From: Glandiceps talaboti
Taxonomy: Eukaryota; Hemichordata; Enteropneusta; Spengelidae
DNA: 64,000 nt
Direction: 5' to 3'
Assembly: GCF_964340395.1 (NCBI RefSeq)
Contig: NC_135558.1
Span: 1,028,501 to 1,092,500 of the forward strand
In this document: positions 39,917 through 57,511 of the stretch, piece by piece
Layout: every line of letters begins with the position of its first letter
Numbering within the stretch: the first letter of the stretch is position 1
Notes under the pieces: model-generated
Told to the model about the DNA's origin: nothing
Databases searched by the model: none
What the model saw: the letters and a program-made list of their open reading frames with translations, nothing else
Program-made: the position numbers and the translations under genes

Positions 39917-42379
39917 ATGCTACTTGGGTCTAATAGTGGTTAGCAATTAATGATTAGACTTGGTCAAAACAGTATCAGGGCGAAATATTTAGTTGAGGTG
40001 GTAATATAGACGGGAAAGGGGTATGTATTTTTGGATTTTTACTTTGATATGTCTCCTTTATGAAAAAAACACAATTATATGAAAAAAACATATACCAAGT
40101 CCGTGTTTTTAAACTAAATGATTTCAAAAATCCACAAAATGTATACAAGGTTTCCAAAATCTCAACATCGTTCAATAAAGGTGTTATTGTTATGTAAGTG
40201 GAAACTCACAAAGCCAAATGTGCATCCTGTCACAGTAGTTTACTCGCTAAATAATTACTTGTACTAGAACAGAAAATGGCGGCCAAATGCATCTTCATAT
40301 GTATAAGATAACCAAGTAACTAGCTGTAGAAAAAGTTATTGAAATAACACTGTCTTGTGACTAGCATTGTTACCCCCCCCCCCCCACATACACACCCTAA
40401 GTTTAATAGATTGTATCATTTTGTCCTTTAAAATGTTTGCTTGTCGACTTATTTTCTTAACTTTCCATTCATACCTATTTTAAAACTCGGGACACATTCC
40501 TTTTTGTGTATTAAAAGTTCGACGTACAGAAATACACGAAAAGTTGTAAGGAAATGTCATAACACTTAAACTTAACTTCTATAGACCTGGATTGTACACC
40601 ATTACCACTAGAGCTGATGACAATAGTCAAACTTTGATACCATGAACACTAGTAGACGTCGAACGGCCGTGCACTTTCACGTATTGTTACTGAGAACAAT
40701 TCATAAATACTTGTAAGCATCAGATCAGAATACAAAACCCACACTTTGTGATTTTTTTGTGTGTGAAAAAAAACTTATTGTAGCTGTTGGATGACGTCAA
40801 CACTAGAGGTGCCCCCCCTCCTTGCAATGCAGAAAAAGAGTGCCTAAAGAGGTGTTAATGGACTATTGAGTGAGTAGGGCTTTTGCAGTGGAGATGGCAA
40901 TAACAATCGCTGTAACAATGTAATACTCCGATAAAAAGGGTGTATGGCTTGGAGGGCAAGACTGACAAAAGAACGCACATACGTTCACCAGTCGTCACCA
41001 TGTACGTCATGTATTTAGAGGTACTCAGTGAGGGATGCATACCCATTAAATTAGACTCCGTACCTAGCTTCGATTTCTAATTTTGTTCAAACCACGAGAA
41101 CTACTTATAACCTCATTAACCCTTGTTCGCGAATGCTTTGTTCAAATAGATTTGAGAATTTAGATTTGAGAGTTTTGAACGGTACAGAACGATGTGTATA
41201 GAATCAACACCAGCTTTTGTACGTTTTAACATATATATGGTCTCAAATAAAACTTTCAGTTTTTTTAAAGTTCTTATTAATTTTGGTTTGTCCAAATGGG
41301 TTTGGAAAAAATCACATGACTGAGTTGAAATGTACAGAACGATGGGGTACAGCTGTGGTAAGTGTCGTTTTAGAACGTCAAAGTTCATTTTCGTAAAGTC
41401 CGAAATATACAACTTTAATGTTCGCAATACATGCAGAAAACACCCCTACGCTTACTATAGTTCTAACTTGAAAGACATCCGGACTAAAATAATACTGATT
41501 GGAGGGGAGGATTCAAATACTAACAACTTGTAGGAGTAAATGTTCAACTTTTCAGTACAAATCAGTGATTAATGGGATGTGTATTTTTACGTTACAATGT
41601 ATGGTTTTACCACAATTTCAGAGGCAGATCAAACTATTGTGTCCAGATAAAGCGGCAAACAAGTTTGATAAGAGTTGCACCATCAGACAACGGGTTGAAG
41701 TCAGCTTACAGAAGGCCTTTTAGGGATTATTTCCACTGCATGAAAAGCGTTACATCTGACTGCATTTGGAACAATTATGTCAACGACTCATGCTGCGAGC
41801 AACTAGCAAGCCACGCGTCGGTCCTATTAGTATAATAGTTACTCCGTCGGCGACGCAAAGAACCCCGCCCAACTCATTTTCAGTTATAATACGGTGAAAC
41901 GACAATACGGGTCATTCACTTTCAGCTCTCGATCAGGCACGTAATGTGAAACACCAGAGCCACAACCAATCTCCTCTTCGCTTTGACTCGTATACCGTTT
42001 CAATTAGAAGCGGTCATATGTCATTGTGGCACATTTTCGGACTAAATGTACATGTACGCCTCGGGCGGCAACGCTGGTCTTTCGAAAACCACATACACCT
42101 TCCATCTTTTTTATTAAATCGGGGCTGTCTAAATACAAATCCTTGACAGTTCAACTTGGAACTTAGCAAACAACGAAACTTATTAAATTCCAACAATTTC
42201 CTTGCACTTTTGATTGATACGATTCCGATACAAATAGTTTATCAATCAGTAACTTAAAGGGAAACAAAGGCGAGCTGCATTATACACAGGGATTCTAAGT
42301 CATTTTCTACAATCTCTGCATCTACCTCTTTGAAATAAAATTTGCAAATCTGGCTAAGAAGTACAATAATACACTTTTT
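39917..42379. other. No recognised feature
   Basis: AT-rich sequence with a C13-14 run near 40373-40386. Frames up to 103 codons (41116-41427 minus) show no recognisable motif. Confidence 0.5.
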
Positions 42380-42538
42380 ACACATTATTTAGCTTTTTGC
42401 AATGTATTGAGTTACAAAAACAGACTTGTTCAATACTGTTTCACATTGATTTTTCAAGTAGGCAGCCATGATAAAATTGTTTTATCAATTTATATCCGAG
42501 ATAAATACCCAATCCTCATTCCATATGGCCACTTTAAT
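42380..42538 (+). mobile_element. Family A element, partial copy
   Basis: Matches the right part of the element at 20123-20369: TTTGCAATGTATTGAGTTAC, CACATTGATTTTTCAAGTAG, AATACCCAATCCTCATTCCA and TATGGCCACTTTAAT. No left inverted end is evident, so the copy is truncated or its left arm has diverged. Confidence 0.75.
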
Positions 42539-43217
42539 TAAGCCATTGAAACAGTACCGACCATAAAGTTGTACTATGTCATTTTAGTCCCATATGAAGT
42601 GTTTTCGGTATTATTGTACTTATAAATAAATGTACCCAATATCTATCAAGTTACACATGTGCAGTGGACTAAACATCGAATCGTTCATTTCATTTGGTCC
42701 GTTGGTTAATTGCGATGATTAAAACATATTGCTGTACGTATATGATAATTATAACATAAATAATAATTCTTCATATCAAATAAACTGAATATAACAAAAG
42801 AAGACTTTTTATGTGTAGATGTTTATTTTTAGCTGTTTCCATAGTAATGCAATTATCTTTAAAAATATGTGTATTTAACCACACACGTCACGATCATGAC
42901 AAAATTACAATTTTTTGTGGGAGGATATTTGGTACTGTCTAAGTGTGTGCGGAGAAGACTACCAATGTGGATATTCACAGTTATAAAAAAAAAGAACTTC
43001 CCCCTGCTGGCAGAATTCCCTTTGGATAGAGGGATGAGATGTATAAGTCAAATAATAAACTTGGCCTAATTAATAGCACATGCGTAACAAGACATCTTCC
43101 TGACTTACTTCCCCTGAGATGTTCTTAAACCATCGGAGGTTTCATCACTGTTTGGGGAAAGACTCGTACGAAGTACTATCTTTGACACATATGTAACGTA
43201 CAATATGATTGGGTAAT
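42539..43217. other. No recognised feature
   Basis: Unique AT-rich sequence. Confidence 0.5.
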
Positions 43218-43399
43218 TGACTGACTGACTGACTGACTGACTGACTGACTTACTTGCTGTCTGGCTTTCTTGCTAGCGGGATTGCTGACATTCACACATA
43301 CATACATACATACATACATACATACATACATACATACATACATACATACATACATACATACATACATACATACATACATACATACATACATACATACAT

Positions 43400-43461
<62 letters not shown>
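43218..43461. repeat. Compound microsatellite (GACT, ACAT, ACAG)
   Basis: GACT units at 43218-43250, a 43-bp interruption, ACAT (about 43294-43401) and ACAG (43401-43461). Overlapping frames are artefacts. Confidence 0.97.
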
Positions 43462-44332
43462 TTGTCTGTTATTATAGATGTTCAAATGAAACTTCTTAAT
43501 ACATACATTTATAAACTCACACGAAAACTCGATAGTCTCAGCAAAACTCAACTCAAAGAGTTTCCAAAAGTTATAACTAGTTTTCGTCCTGGTATCACCA
43601 TGGTTTTTGTTATGAAACTGTATATATCTTACATGTTACCAAGCCCGCAAAACAGCGAAAATGTTGCCATGATGAGACAAAAACGATGAGCAAATTGATT
43701 ACATGTAGGACGTAGATTGTGACACAGCTAAAATGAATTACAGTAGTAGTACACAGGTCATGTCAGCGCCTAGTAAAACTACTCATTTTGACAAAAATGA
43801 AAAACTGCTAATGGTTAAAATGGGACTTTCTGTCTGTCGACCATTAGCAATCATAAAGTAAAATGCATATCTTTCTAAAGACAACAACAATATTACAAAA
43901 CAAAGTCGATGCTGATTACGTTATATCATTGTACTCGAGTTGTAAACAGGACAAAGTTGAAGAAAAACGTTTTCGCATTTCAAAACAGCTCCACATTAAT
44001 ATCACCCTGATCTTGTGTCAGTGACTACGAAGAACATTCTGTCTTAACGAGGTTTGTTGCCATGGGAACCAATGCATAATCAACTATTTTGACGCTTGGG
44101 ATCGTGTCGTTGCCTGGATACGGAGATCGTGTAATTGCCTGGTAATAGCGAGAAGAGCTGCATGCCCTGTCGAAGGATAATAGTAGACAGTGACAGAATA
44201 GAAGATGTTCTCTTTTCAGAATCAATGGACTCTTACCTTCATGCATTTGTATGCAGAACAGAAGGTGTCTAATTAAGAAATATTCATGTATCATACCATA
44301 TTTTCCACTGCCTATGATCACCCCCAGAACCA
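43462..44332. other. No recognised feature
   Basis: Contains a short direct repeat (GATCGTGTCGTTGCCTGGAT / GATCGTGTAATTGCCTGG at about 44102 and 44127). Confidence 0.5.
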
Positions 44333-44450
44333 CACTCACTCACTCACTCACTCACTCACTCACTCACTCACTCACTCACTCACTCACTCACTCACTCACT
44401 CACTCACTCACTCACTCACTCACTCACTCACTCACTCACTCACTCACTCA
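44333..44450. repeat. (CACT)n microsatellite
   Basis: About 29 uninterrupted CACT units. Confidence 0.97.
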
Positions 44451-45521
44451 TTCAATACCCAGATAACATTTACGTGGACAAATGTCCTGATTCATGTATT
44501 GATGAATCGGTCACAATTTTCGTTTCTCTAAATCTAAAACCTGTGTACTAACCGATACAGCATAACAATATTTGGTGTCTTTTTTGTCCTGTGTTTGCCA
44601 TAAAAGATCGTGCACACGCCTTGTTTTTGATAAACATAAAAAATACAGTAATACAGTCGACTGCTCTAAGAAAACAATCATTAAATCTTGTCAAATTAAT
44701 ATATTATGTAATTTACATCATACAAACTATTATTATTACTAATATACATTAGATTAACGCATTTGGTGGAACACTTCAAACGCTTTTGTGTAATGATGAC
44801 ACCCCTCGAGGTTTGTTGAATTTATAGGTCAAAGGTCGAAACTGACACTTTCTTTCCTTCACGCTACTCAGAACGCTGGCTATAAACGCCAACGTTATTG
44901 GAGAGAAATTCTGAAAAATAATGAACGCGAGTGAAGTCATTTCCGGCGCAGATATGAAATATGTCGGTACGGAAAGCCTTTGTCATCTGATACGTTTAAG
45001 TAGCTCGTATCTTGATGTTGGTATCAAAAACCAGGTTATTGAGAAGGCGGAACTCGATTACATGACACAGTGTATAGTTTTTCATCTAGTACGTAGCTCT
45101 CGTGCAAGACGCACGGAAGAAAGTTAACAGGGAGGTCGCCAATTGGTCACATACACCCGCAGGGCCCGCTATCAAATTCGCGCCCATACGGAACAGTTGT
45201 AGCTATACGGTGAAATACAGACGCCGAGAATAGTACAGGCACAGATGTCTTCCCGACTCAGCGTGCCGGAAATACTGCAACGACCTAATTTATTTCACTT
45301 GCTGTTGTTAATAGAGCCAGGAAGGTGATATAACCTTGATTAGTGAATGTTTTCCTTTGTCTTAAAGTTTATTTGAATTTAAAAAATACATTAAAAAACT
45401 AACACACGTAATTGACTTATCATACAGATTGCAGAGTGCCAAAGGAGTCTTCATATTAGAAAAAACGTCCTCAATAGGAGAAACTACTAATGTACGGTTT
45501 CATTCATTACAACTGTTTTGT
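44451..45521. other. No recognised feature
   Basis: A 68-codon plus frame at 44921-45127 has no recognisable motif. Confidence 0.5.
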
Positions 45522-45690
45522 TTTAAAGTGGCCATATGGATGAGAATTTGGTATTCCTTTTGAATTTTCAATTATTAAAACAAATTTCACATATTTCCCT
45601 ACCTGGAAAATCAATGTGAAACAACATGTAACCGAGTCATTGTTTGTAACTCAATAAATTGCAAAATATCAAATATAAGTTTGCAAGAAA
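45522..45690 (-). mobile_element. Family A element, inverted partial copy
   Basis: Starts TTTAAAGTGGCCATATGGAT, followed by GAGAATTTGGTATT, and ends near GTAACTCAATAAATTGCAAA, which is the inverse order of the 42380-42538 copy. Diverged but clearly the same family. Confidence 0.72.
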
Positions 45691-47542
45691 CTGTACCTAT
45701 TCTATTCATTTAATCTTGCTATCTGAAAGTGCAACATGTGTAGTTTTCTTGCTTGTTTTCAACAAAGCCAGTGAACACTAATGTGAAGTGAGTTGTATAA
45801 CTTTACCGTCACTACATGCAATGACCATTACATGTGTCCATATTGTTCAAACCGGGCCATGTCTTTTACCCCCAATTATGACATTTCAATTAAGAGGACA
45901 ACTTTAACAGTCACAAACAAAGCGTCTGTTAACTATCAATGGAACTGTTCGCAAATTCGTTAGGCATTTACAAAGTAACTGTCTGCAAACTCATTAGCCA
46001 TCACGATGACACTGTCCGTCAACCAGTCACGGTAAACCACTTAGTGCACGTGCCGCAATGTGTAAGACTTTAAATTTGGTCGCGAGCCTTGAGCATTTTT
46101 TCGATGAGTTTAGTATAACCTTAATCACTCTATAACGGTCTATAGTAAATTTTCAATTATATATACCTCTACCGGGTCTCGAAAGCATACAGGACCTGTC
46201 AATCATAAACTTACGTCACATTGTGTTATGAAACAATTTGTTATGCGGAATCTGGTTTCCGTGTTTATTTTGCTAAACACGATAGTAAGTATAGAGAGTT
46301 ATGTACAGAACAACATTCGATGAAAAACGTACATGAAAAATGAAAAACTCGTGGACTTCGCAGTAACTTCGTTGATCCTCATTATATTAAAGTTTATGGA
46401 TTTAACACCGGGACACTTTTGAGGTAAACACCAATTTCGCTTCCTCCAAAAGTGACCATAAAACTGGCAAAGAGTCGTACACATATTACATGACTATCAG
46501 TTGTAAGTCTCAGAACTGAAGTGACACATATTTCCAATCTCACTTTTCTTGTAATCTTGTTGATAAGCGCTGGTTGTCAGAATATCCTAGTTATAGATTG
46601 GCGCTCAGTCGGAACTATTCCCCCACCTTCAAGTTGAATCTCTGACAATATGTAAATACAAAATAAAATGTTTGTGTCACTTCTTTTACTTGATACTTGA
46701 TATGATTACTAATATCAATACTAATTTCCTATATTACAAAATAACTCAGTGACTTGTTTAACAACTCAGCATCGAAAATGAAGACGGCTCAGTACTCGGT
46801 TATCTTGTCCAGTATAACAGCACATAATTTAATAAATATGCAGAATTCTAGCCTAGGGTATCATAGGAAATAACCAAAAGTGTTCATCAACTTGTTACTT
46901 ACACGGGTTGTAACGCACTAGCAGCAAGCTGAAAAAAAGCATCGACTGTTGTGCCTTACAAGTCATTATCCTAGGGAATATTATGACATACTTGGAACTT
47001 TGGTTTAAGATCAAGAGGTACAGGTATATGTTCAAGAGCCTAAAATAAGTCACAGTTACTATCTATCTGCCAATTTACTGGAGGTGTGGCATGCACAAGG
47101 AATAGACAATATTGATGTATTTGTAAATACACGTGTTACTAGATTTAAACAGTATTTGATTTGGCAGCCCATGGCAGATAAACTCGAAAATTACAAACTT
47201 CTACAATCATAAAAGTATTCGTTTGCTGTAAGATTTAGTAAACATCGAAAGATGGTTGCAGTTTTTAGATGTTCAGTCCACTGCTTGAAAATTGAAGCAG
47301 AGAAAATTAATTATTATAGTGAAAGACAAGATTGCATTTGTACTCTGTGTCAGCTGGGGAGGTGGAGGATGAATTTCATTAGTATCACAAGAAATATATT
47401 AGAAATCATCATTTTCATTCTCCTTCGTCTTATAAAAAGCTTATGTACTGTAAAAATTAGCTGTATTTCTTATTTATTTATATTATTCATAAACGTATAA
47501 TTGCACTGTGTGCTGAAGGCCATGGACTGCAATATATGATAT

Positions 47543-47545
<3 letters not shown>
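45691..47545. other. No recognised feature
   Basis: AT-rich; an 82-codon plus frame at 47252-47500 is unsupported. Confidence 0.5.

Positions 47546-47610
<65 letters not shown>
47546..47610. repeat. (CA)n microsatellite
   Basis: About 31 CA units. Confidence 0.97.
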
Positions 47611-48459
47611 AGAATCTACCAGTTGACGCATTAGCTCGGCTGTATTCTCTGCACGTTAGCTGGTAAGTTTATTCAGGGACGGGTGTAACATTCAAGAAGG
47701 CTCAGCCCACTAGCACTGTCTGTTATCTTCATAAGAGGTACAACAAATCTTATTTATTCCTTTTGAGGAAAATACAGTGTCATAGCTTTACTTAAAACAT
47801 TTTCGACCAAATCTACTTGGTACTTTTTACAATTTACTTACATTTGTAAAGTATACATTTCGAGCACACAGCTATAGTTACTCTCCTCAATAGTGGATCG
47901 TATGTCCATCATCTGTGCACCGTGACGGTGTTATGTGGTATATCATTGGTCGGAGACGTCGACAGTGTTGATATGTGTACACGTGCGGAAAAAAAGTGTT
48001 GTTTCCAAAACACGCAGAGACAAATGTGGTAAAGGTCATGTTTTCAAGTGAAAAACTCTCTCATGTCATCTGCTTCTTATTACTGATGTGTCCGTCAGTC
48101 TGTCACCTTGCACGTGGCGTGAAGAAACGGTGAACCACAAAACACACTCCCTCCTGGCAGCGTCCCTCCTCTCAGCAGGGGTTGTATAGTGACTTCCGCC
48201 GCCAAGGATCGCAGACCATGCTGTCGGTTTGGTTTTTCCGATACTTTTAAATATTGCAACTTAACAACACATAATCACAAATGATAAACGACAAACAGCT
48301 CTGTGAAACTTTGAATGAGGTTATTGTATTATAATGATGGTCCAGATAGGAACTTTATTCAGTCGTAAAGTGACCAACGTGTAGCTATGGTCTATTTTGT
48401 TGCAATATAATAAAAACAGAAGTACAACATCGCGTTTTATGTCCACACATACTTTTTTT

Positions 48460-48531
48460 ATGTATGTATGTATGTATGTATGTATGTATGTATGTATGTA
48501 TGTATGTATGTATGTATGTATGTATGTATGT
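48460..48531. repeat. (ATGT)n microsatellite
   Basis: About 18 ATGT units. Confidence 0.97.
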
Positions 48532-48778
48532 CTTTTTATTTTATTTATCACTGTGACTCTGTAATCGATTTTTCACCATTTCCTTTTGTACTTTTCTTGC
48601 ATATTTTTCGATATCTCTGCTGTGACTAGCAAGTTTGACAATGTCTATTGAGAAGTACAATATGTATTAAAAGGTAAAAGGCAACCTGACCAGTGAGAAT
48701 ATTACGACATTAGTGCACACTAACACACTTTCAGGCCTAGATTCGATGCTTCCACAACACTGCTAAGTAATGACTGAT

Positions 48779-48878
48779 GTCTAAAATCACAGTGTTATAC
48801 AGTACCATCCACGTCTAAAATCACAGTGTTATACAGTACCATCCACGTCTAAAATCAGTGTTATACAGTACCATCCAC
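48779..48878. repeat. Three tandem copies of a 34-bp unit
   Basis: The unit is GTCTAAAATCACAGTGTTAT followed by ACAGTACCATCCAC. Two copies are identical; the third has lost three bases. Confidence 0.95.
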
Positions 48879-49053
48879 GTTTTATCAAATTTGAATGTTG
48901 ACCTACCACCTAGAAGAATCTGAAGACTAAATACCTTGACCATGTACAATCAAACCTCAGTTATCTAGACCTCCAACACACCGATTCCATTCTGTGCCAC
49001 AGAAATACTGTGCTTCTACTTCGCATTTCGTGTTTAACACACCCCGTAGAAAA

Positions 49054-49210
49054 ACACAACACAACACAACACAACACAACACGACACGACACGACACGAC
49101 ACGACACGACACGGCACGATACAACACAACACAACACAACACAACACAACACAACACAACACAACACAACACAACACAATACAACACAACACAACACAAC
49201 ACAACACAAC
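49054..49210. repeat. Pentanucleotide microsatellite ACAAC / ACGAC
   Basis: ACAAC units with a central block of ACGAC/ACGGC at about 49081-49110. It is the reverse complement of the unit at 13334-13503. Confidence 0.95.
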
Positions 49211-51147
49211 GGGCCTACACTAGCCATTCCAAACACACAAAAAAAACATGACGGCATTTATAGACCTTTGAAAATACATGGAAGTGTGATAGCCTTTATC
49301 CTTTAACGGTAATATTAACCTGTCTAAATTGACCTTGAGTGGACCAAAGTTCATGGTCGGTTGTCAGAGAGAGTAGGTTTAGTTAGGGTGGGTATGGCTG
49401 ACCAACAAAGACATAACAATAGCAAAGTTCCCCAGACTACAACTACTGTACCTTATAGATGAATAACTCAAGACAGATTTTGTGTTCTTACTGTTTTACA
49501 TATACACTTACCCCACACAGGTACTTTGATTTAAAAGATATGGAAACTAAACATTTTTTTTCAAAATAAGTTAAGGGTGCTTCATTTTCATACGGATAAA
49601 TGTACTAAAAAACAAAATAGTATGAACCAACTATTACAATACATGGTTCTGAAACTGAATTCATGCAAATTAAATGTTCGTAGAGTAGTGACTTTATTAG
49701 TACCCACAGAAGCTGTAAAATGAAATGTTGATACTATGTCCAATCAGTAGTGTCTTTTGTTCCATTTTTACTAGTACTCGTGGAGCGTTGTTGACGATGG
49801 AGTACAATGTCTCGTGACGAACGAGAGTACAGGGAATGCCATAAACTCGCGATAAGTTGATGCCACGTGACTCAGTTGATGGATGTTGTCTTTCGATGTC
49901 CAAATTCACTAAAAGTGTACATAGCTTTTAGCGGACCGTAACTTAAGTCTCAGTGCTATCATTGTTTTCGTTGTTACAGTGTGGACTTTTTGTCGTGGAC
50001 GACTCACCTTGATTGTAGGTAAACGACATCAATTTAAAGTTGTACTGAACAATAACAAAGAAAGCAATGGTGTATTCACAATAGAACGTAAGTTTCATTG
50101 TCAAAAATATCTCCCGTCAAATTTCTGGTGTCAAGTTGTAAATTGTATTGCATGTTACGTACAATAGGTGCTATTGTAGAAGTGCTAACATGATCTAGTA
50201 CAAAATGTCAAGTAAATGCAGCCCGTTTGTCGGTGAACAGAGTGAGAACAACGGGCTTTGGGTCGAATTTAGCGAAGGAATGGTAATATATATTATATAT
50301 ATGTGCTAACATATTTCTAGGAATCAGGAAAGGCTCTTTTAGGTTTTAAATCAGACCACCTATCACAGTAGAAAGCAATGTGTATGTTTGCTACCAGATC
50401 ACCCCCCCCCCCCCGCATCACTCAACATGTAATGATGTTACAGTTAGAAATCTACCCATTTGTATCAAATCTTCCTCGCTGACATTAGAAAGAGTTTTTT
50501 TTGTGTTTTTGTACAAAAGTCAGTGTTGAATGTTTTAAGAGGATTATAGCCTGGTTCTCACATTGTTCTCTTCTTAATTATCAGCTAATTAATTATCACT
50601 AATTCACTTCATCCGAATAAAAGTCATGTACGTATCCTTTGTGTCACGTGTCAGCCCTTCTTGTGACCCCCTGTCATGTATTCTCCTAGTGTTTTTTCTT
50701 TCTTTTCCTTTTAAAATCCTTAAAAACAAAATCCTATTATGTGAATACGTCATTAAATCCAAGATCATGGGGGAGCCTAATTCTTTTATTTTCGTTTTTT
50801 TTTATATCTAAGCTTTAAAGTACTGGTCTTAAGTTACAGCAGATTTATACCATGCACTGGCTTTGTTATTGTCAGTCCGTTGGATTTGCAAATGAAAGTA
50901 CGCAACAGTCAGTGACCATGAGTTGAAACATCTTAAAGCTGATGTGACCCTAAAGATATAGTTTATAAAACTAGCTTGTCTATGAGCAAAAATATATTTA
51001 TACGATTTTAACATTTCATGTATTCATAGGTTGCCCATCTTTCTCCAACAACTGCAAGCCATGCACTATCCATGCGCTAGCTTCATTTCAAATGAAACAA
51101 TTTCGAATAATGTGTATTATTATTCAAAATTTAAAGTATATAAATAT
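49211..51147. other. No recognised feature
   Basis: AT-rich; includes a C14 run at about 50402-50415. No supported frame. Confidence 0.5.
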
Positions 51148-51364
51148 ATGTGTGTGTATGTGTGTAAGTGTGTGTGTATGTATGTATGTATGTATGTATG
51201 CATGTATGTATGTATGTATGTATGTATGTATGTATGTATGTATGTATGTATGTATGTATGTATGTATGTATGTGTGTATGTGTATGTATGTGTGTATGTA
51301 TGTATGTATGTATGTATGTATGTATGTATGTATGTATGTATGTATGTATGTATGTATGTATGTA

Positions 51365-51395
<31 letters not shown>

Positions 51396-51397
51396 GC
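51148..51397. repeat. (ATGT)n / (GT)n microsatellite
   Basis: Long ATGT array with GTGT interruptions at both ends and near 51270-51295. Confidence 0.97.
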
Positions 51398-51525
51398 ATA
51401 ATATACGTACTATGTTATCTTGACCAAGACAATGGGATAAATAAGGAAAAACATCCCCTCATAACCACATTTCAGGCATTGCTAAATATAGGGTGACATA
51501 TACTGTTATTAATGGTAGTGACGGG

Positions 51526-51552
51526 ACGGACAGACAGACAGACGGACGGACG

Positions 51553-51647
<95 letters not shown>

Positions 51648-51789
51648 GGACGGACGGACGGACGGACGGACGGACGGACGGGCAGACAGCGAAAGAGCGA
51701 GGGAGACACAATATATCAGACAGAGACAGTGAAAGAGAGAGAGGCTAGGGGGAGGGGGGCTAGGGGGAGAGAGAGAGAGAAGCGAGAGC
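51526..51789. repeat. (GACG)/(GACA)n and GA-rich compound tract
   Basis: GACG block, about 25 GACA units, GACG block again (to about 51680), then a G/A-rich tail with GAGA runs. The symmetric CG-CA-CG layout on either side is notable. Confidence 0.95.
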
Positions 51790-55687
<3,898 letters not shown>

Positions 55688-56341
55688 AGGAAGGCATACA
55701 CTAATGCATTCGCACGGCTGTTACCTAACTCATCATTGAATATAGGTTTTAGGAGGTATTGTAGCGAAGCCGTGAGAAATTTTTTAATTTACTCGGTAAA
55801 CGACTGCTCCTGAGGTCCCAATTTGGTTCAAATCATGAGCAAAATATTTCCGCCCCCCCCCCTTTCAGACCATCAGAATTTTCATGGCATCCCTGCAGCT
55901 AGGGATTTGAGTGACCAGTTAATACAACTGGGGAGGGTGGCAACATTAGCGTAGTCATCACAAAAATCATCTGAACACTGCCAGTCGTCAGCTCAGAAAA
56001 ATCATGACCCCCCTCCTCTTGGCAAATAAAAAAATAGTGACCCTCGTTTGCTAAATATATGTCCCATTTGGTTAGTGCATGTCACAGTTTGTTAGACATT
56101 GATAGTTTTGCACTTCGCTATTTGGCTTTTTGTATTAAGCAAAGAGCAAGGCATCATCTTTCCCGAAAGAGGACAGGTCACTAACAAGGCGATCTTCCTG
56201 ATGATGGGAAAGGTTACATTTGGCCATTAAATTTTACAGTTTTGTGGCACCTTTAATCAGTCTAAGATGTTTTTTTAAGTTGTGAGGTCTACTTTTTCAT
56301 CAAGAATATTTGTTACACAAGTTGTGTGTAGAATTGTTAGA
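55688..56341. other. No recognised feature
   Basis: Includes a C10 run near 55853-55862. No coding signal. Confidence 0.5.
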
Positions 56342-57511
56342 CTAGCTGTTTATATCTAGAGGATGTCAGGAGGGGTTAGAAAGGGGTACCGGTACTAGCT
56401 GTTTATATCTAGAGGATGTCAGGAGGGGTTAGAAAGGGGTGCCGGTACTAGCTGTTTGTATCTATCGGATACCAGGAGGGTTTAGAAAGGGGTACCGGTA
56501 CTAGCTGTTTGTATCTAGAGGATGCCAGGAGGGGTTAGAAAGGGGTACCGGTACTAGCTGTTTGTATCTATCGGATACCAGGAGGGTTTAGAAAGGGGTA
56601 CCGGTACTAGCTGTTTGTATCTATCGGATACCAGGAGGGGTTAGAAAGGGGTGCCGGTACTAGCTGTTTGTATCTAGAGGATGCCAGGAGGGGTTAGAAA
56701 GGGGTGCCTGTACTAGCTGTTTGTATCTATAGGATGCCAGGAGGGTTTAGAAAGGGGTGCCTGTACTAGCTGTTTGTATCTATAGGATGTCAGGAGGGGT
56801 TAGAAAGGGGTGCCTGTACTAGCTGTTTGTATCTATAGGATGTCAGGAGGGGTTAGAAAGGGGTGACGGTACTAGCTGTTTGTATCTAGAGGATGTCAGG
56901 AGGGGTTAGAAAGGGGTGCCTGTACTAGCTGTTTGTATCTATAGGATGTCAGGAGGGGTTAGAAAGGGGTGACGGTACTAGCTGTTTGTATCTAGAGGAT
57001 GTCAGGAGGGGTTAGAAAGGGGTGCCGGTACTAGCTGTTTGTATCTATAGGATACCAGGAGGGGTTAGAAAGGGGTACCGGTACTAGCTGTTTGTATCTA
57101 TAGGATACCAGGAGGGGTTAGAAAGGGGTACCGGTACTAGCTGTTTATATCTAGAGGATGTCAGGAGGGGTTAGAAAGGGGTGACGGTACTAGCTGTTTG
57201 TATCTAGAGGATGCTATGAGGGGTTAGAAAGGGGTACCGGTACTAGCTGTTTGTATCTAGAGGATGCTAGGAGGGGTTAGAAAGGGGTGCCGGTACTAGC
57301 TGTTTGTATCTAGAGGATGCTAGGGGGGGGGGGTTAGAAAGGGGTGCCGGTACTAAGTGTTTGTATCTAGAGGATGTCAGGAGGGGTTAGAAAGGGGTGC
57401 CTGTACTAGCTGTTTATATCTAGAGGATGTCAGGAGGGGTTAGAAAGGGGTGCCTGTACTAGCTGTTTATATCTAGAGGATGTCAGGAGGGGTTAGAAGG
57501 GAGTGCCAGTA
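56342..57511. repeat. G-rich minisatellite, 53-bp unit, about 22 copies
   Basis: The unit reads CTAGCTGTTTGTATCTAGAG, GATGTCAGGAGGGGTTAGAA, AGGGGTGCCGGTA. Copies vary at GTC/ACC/GCC/GCT, CTAGAGG/CTATAGG/CTATCGG and GGTACC/GGTGCC/GGTGAC. Each unit has G runs (GG, GGGG, GGGG) on the plus strand. Confidence 0.96.

Noticed and set aside
41116-41427. 103-codon minus-strand frame
   Set aside because: AT-rich, lysine/leucine-rich by composition, no family resemblance and no neighbouring exon.
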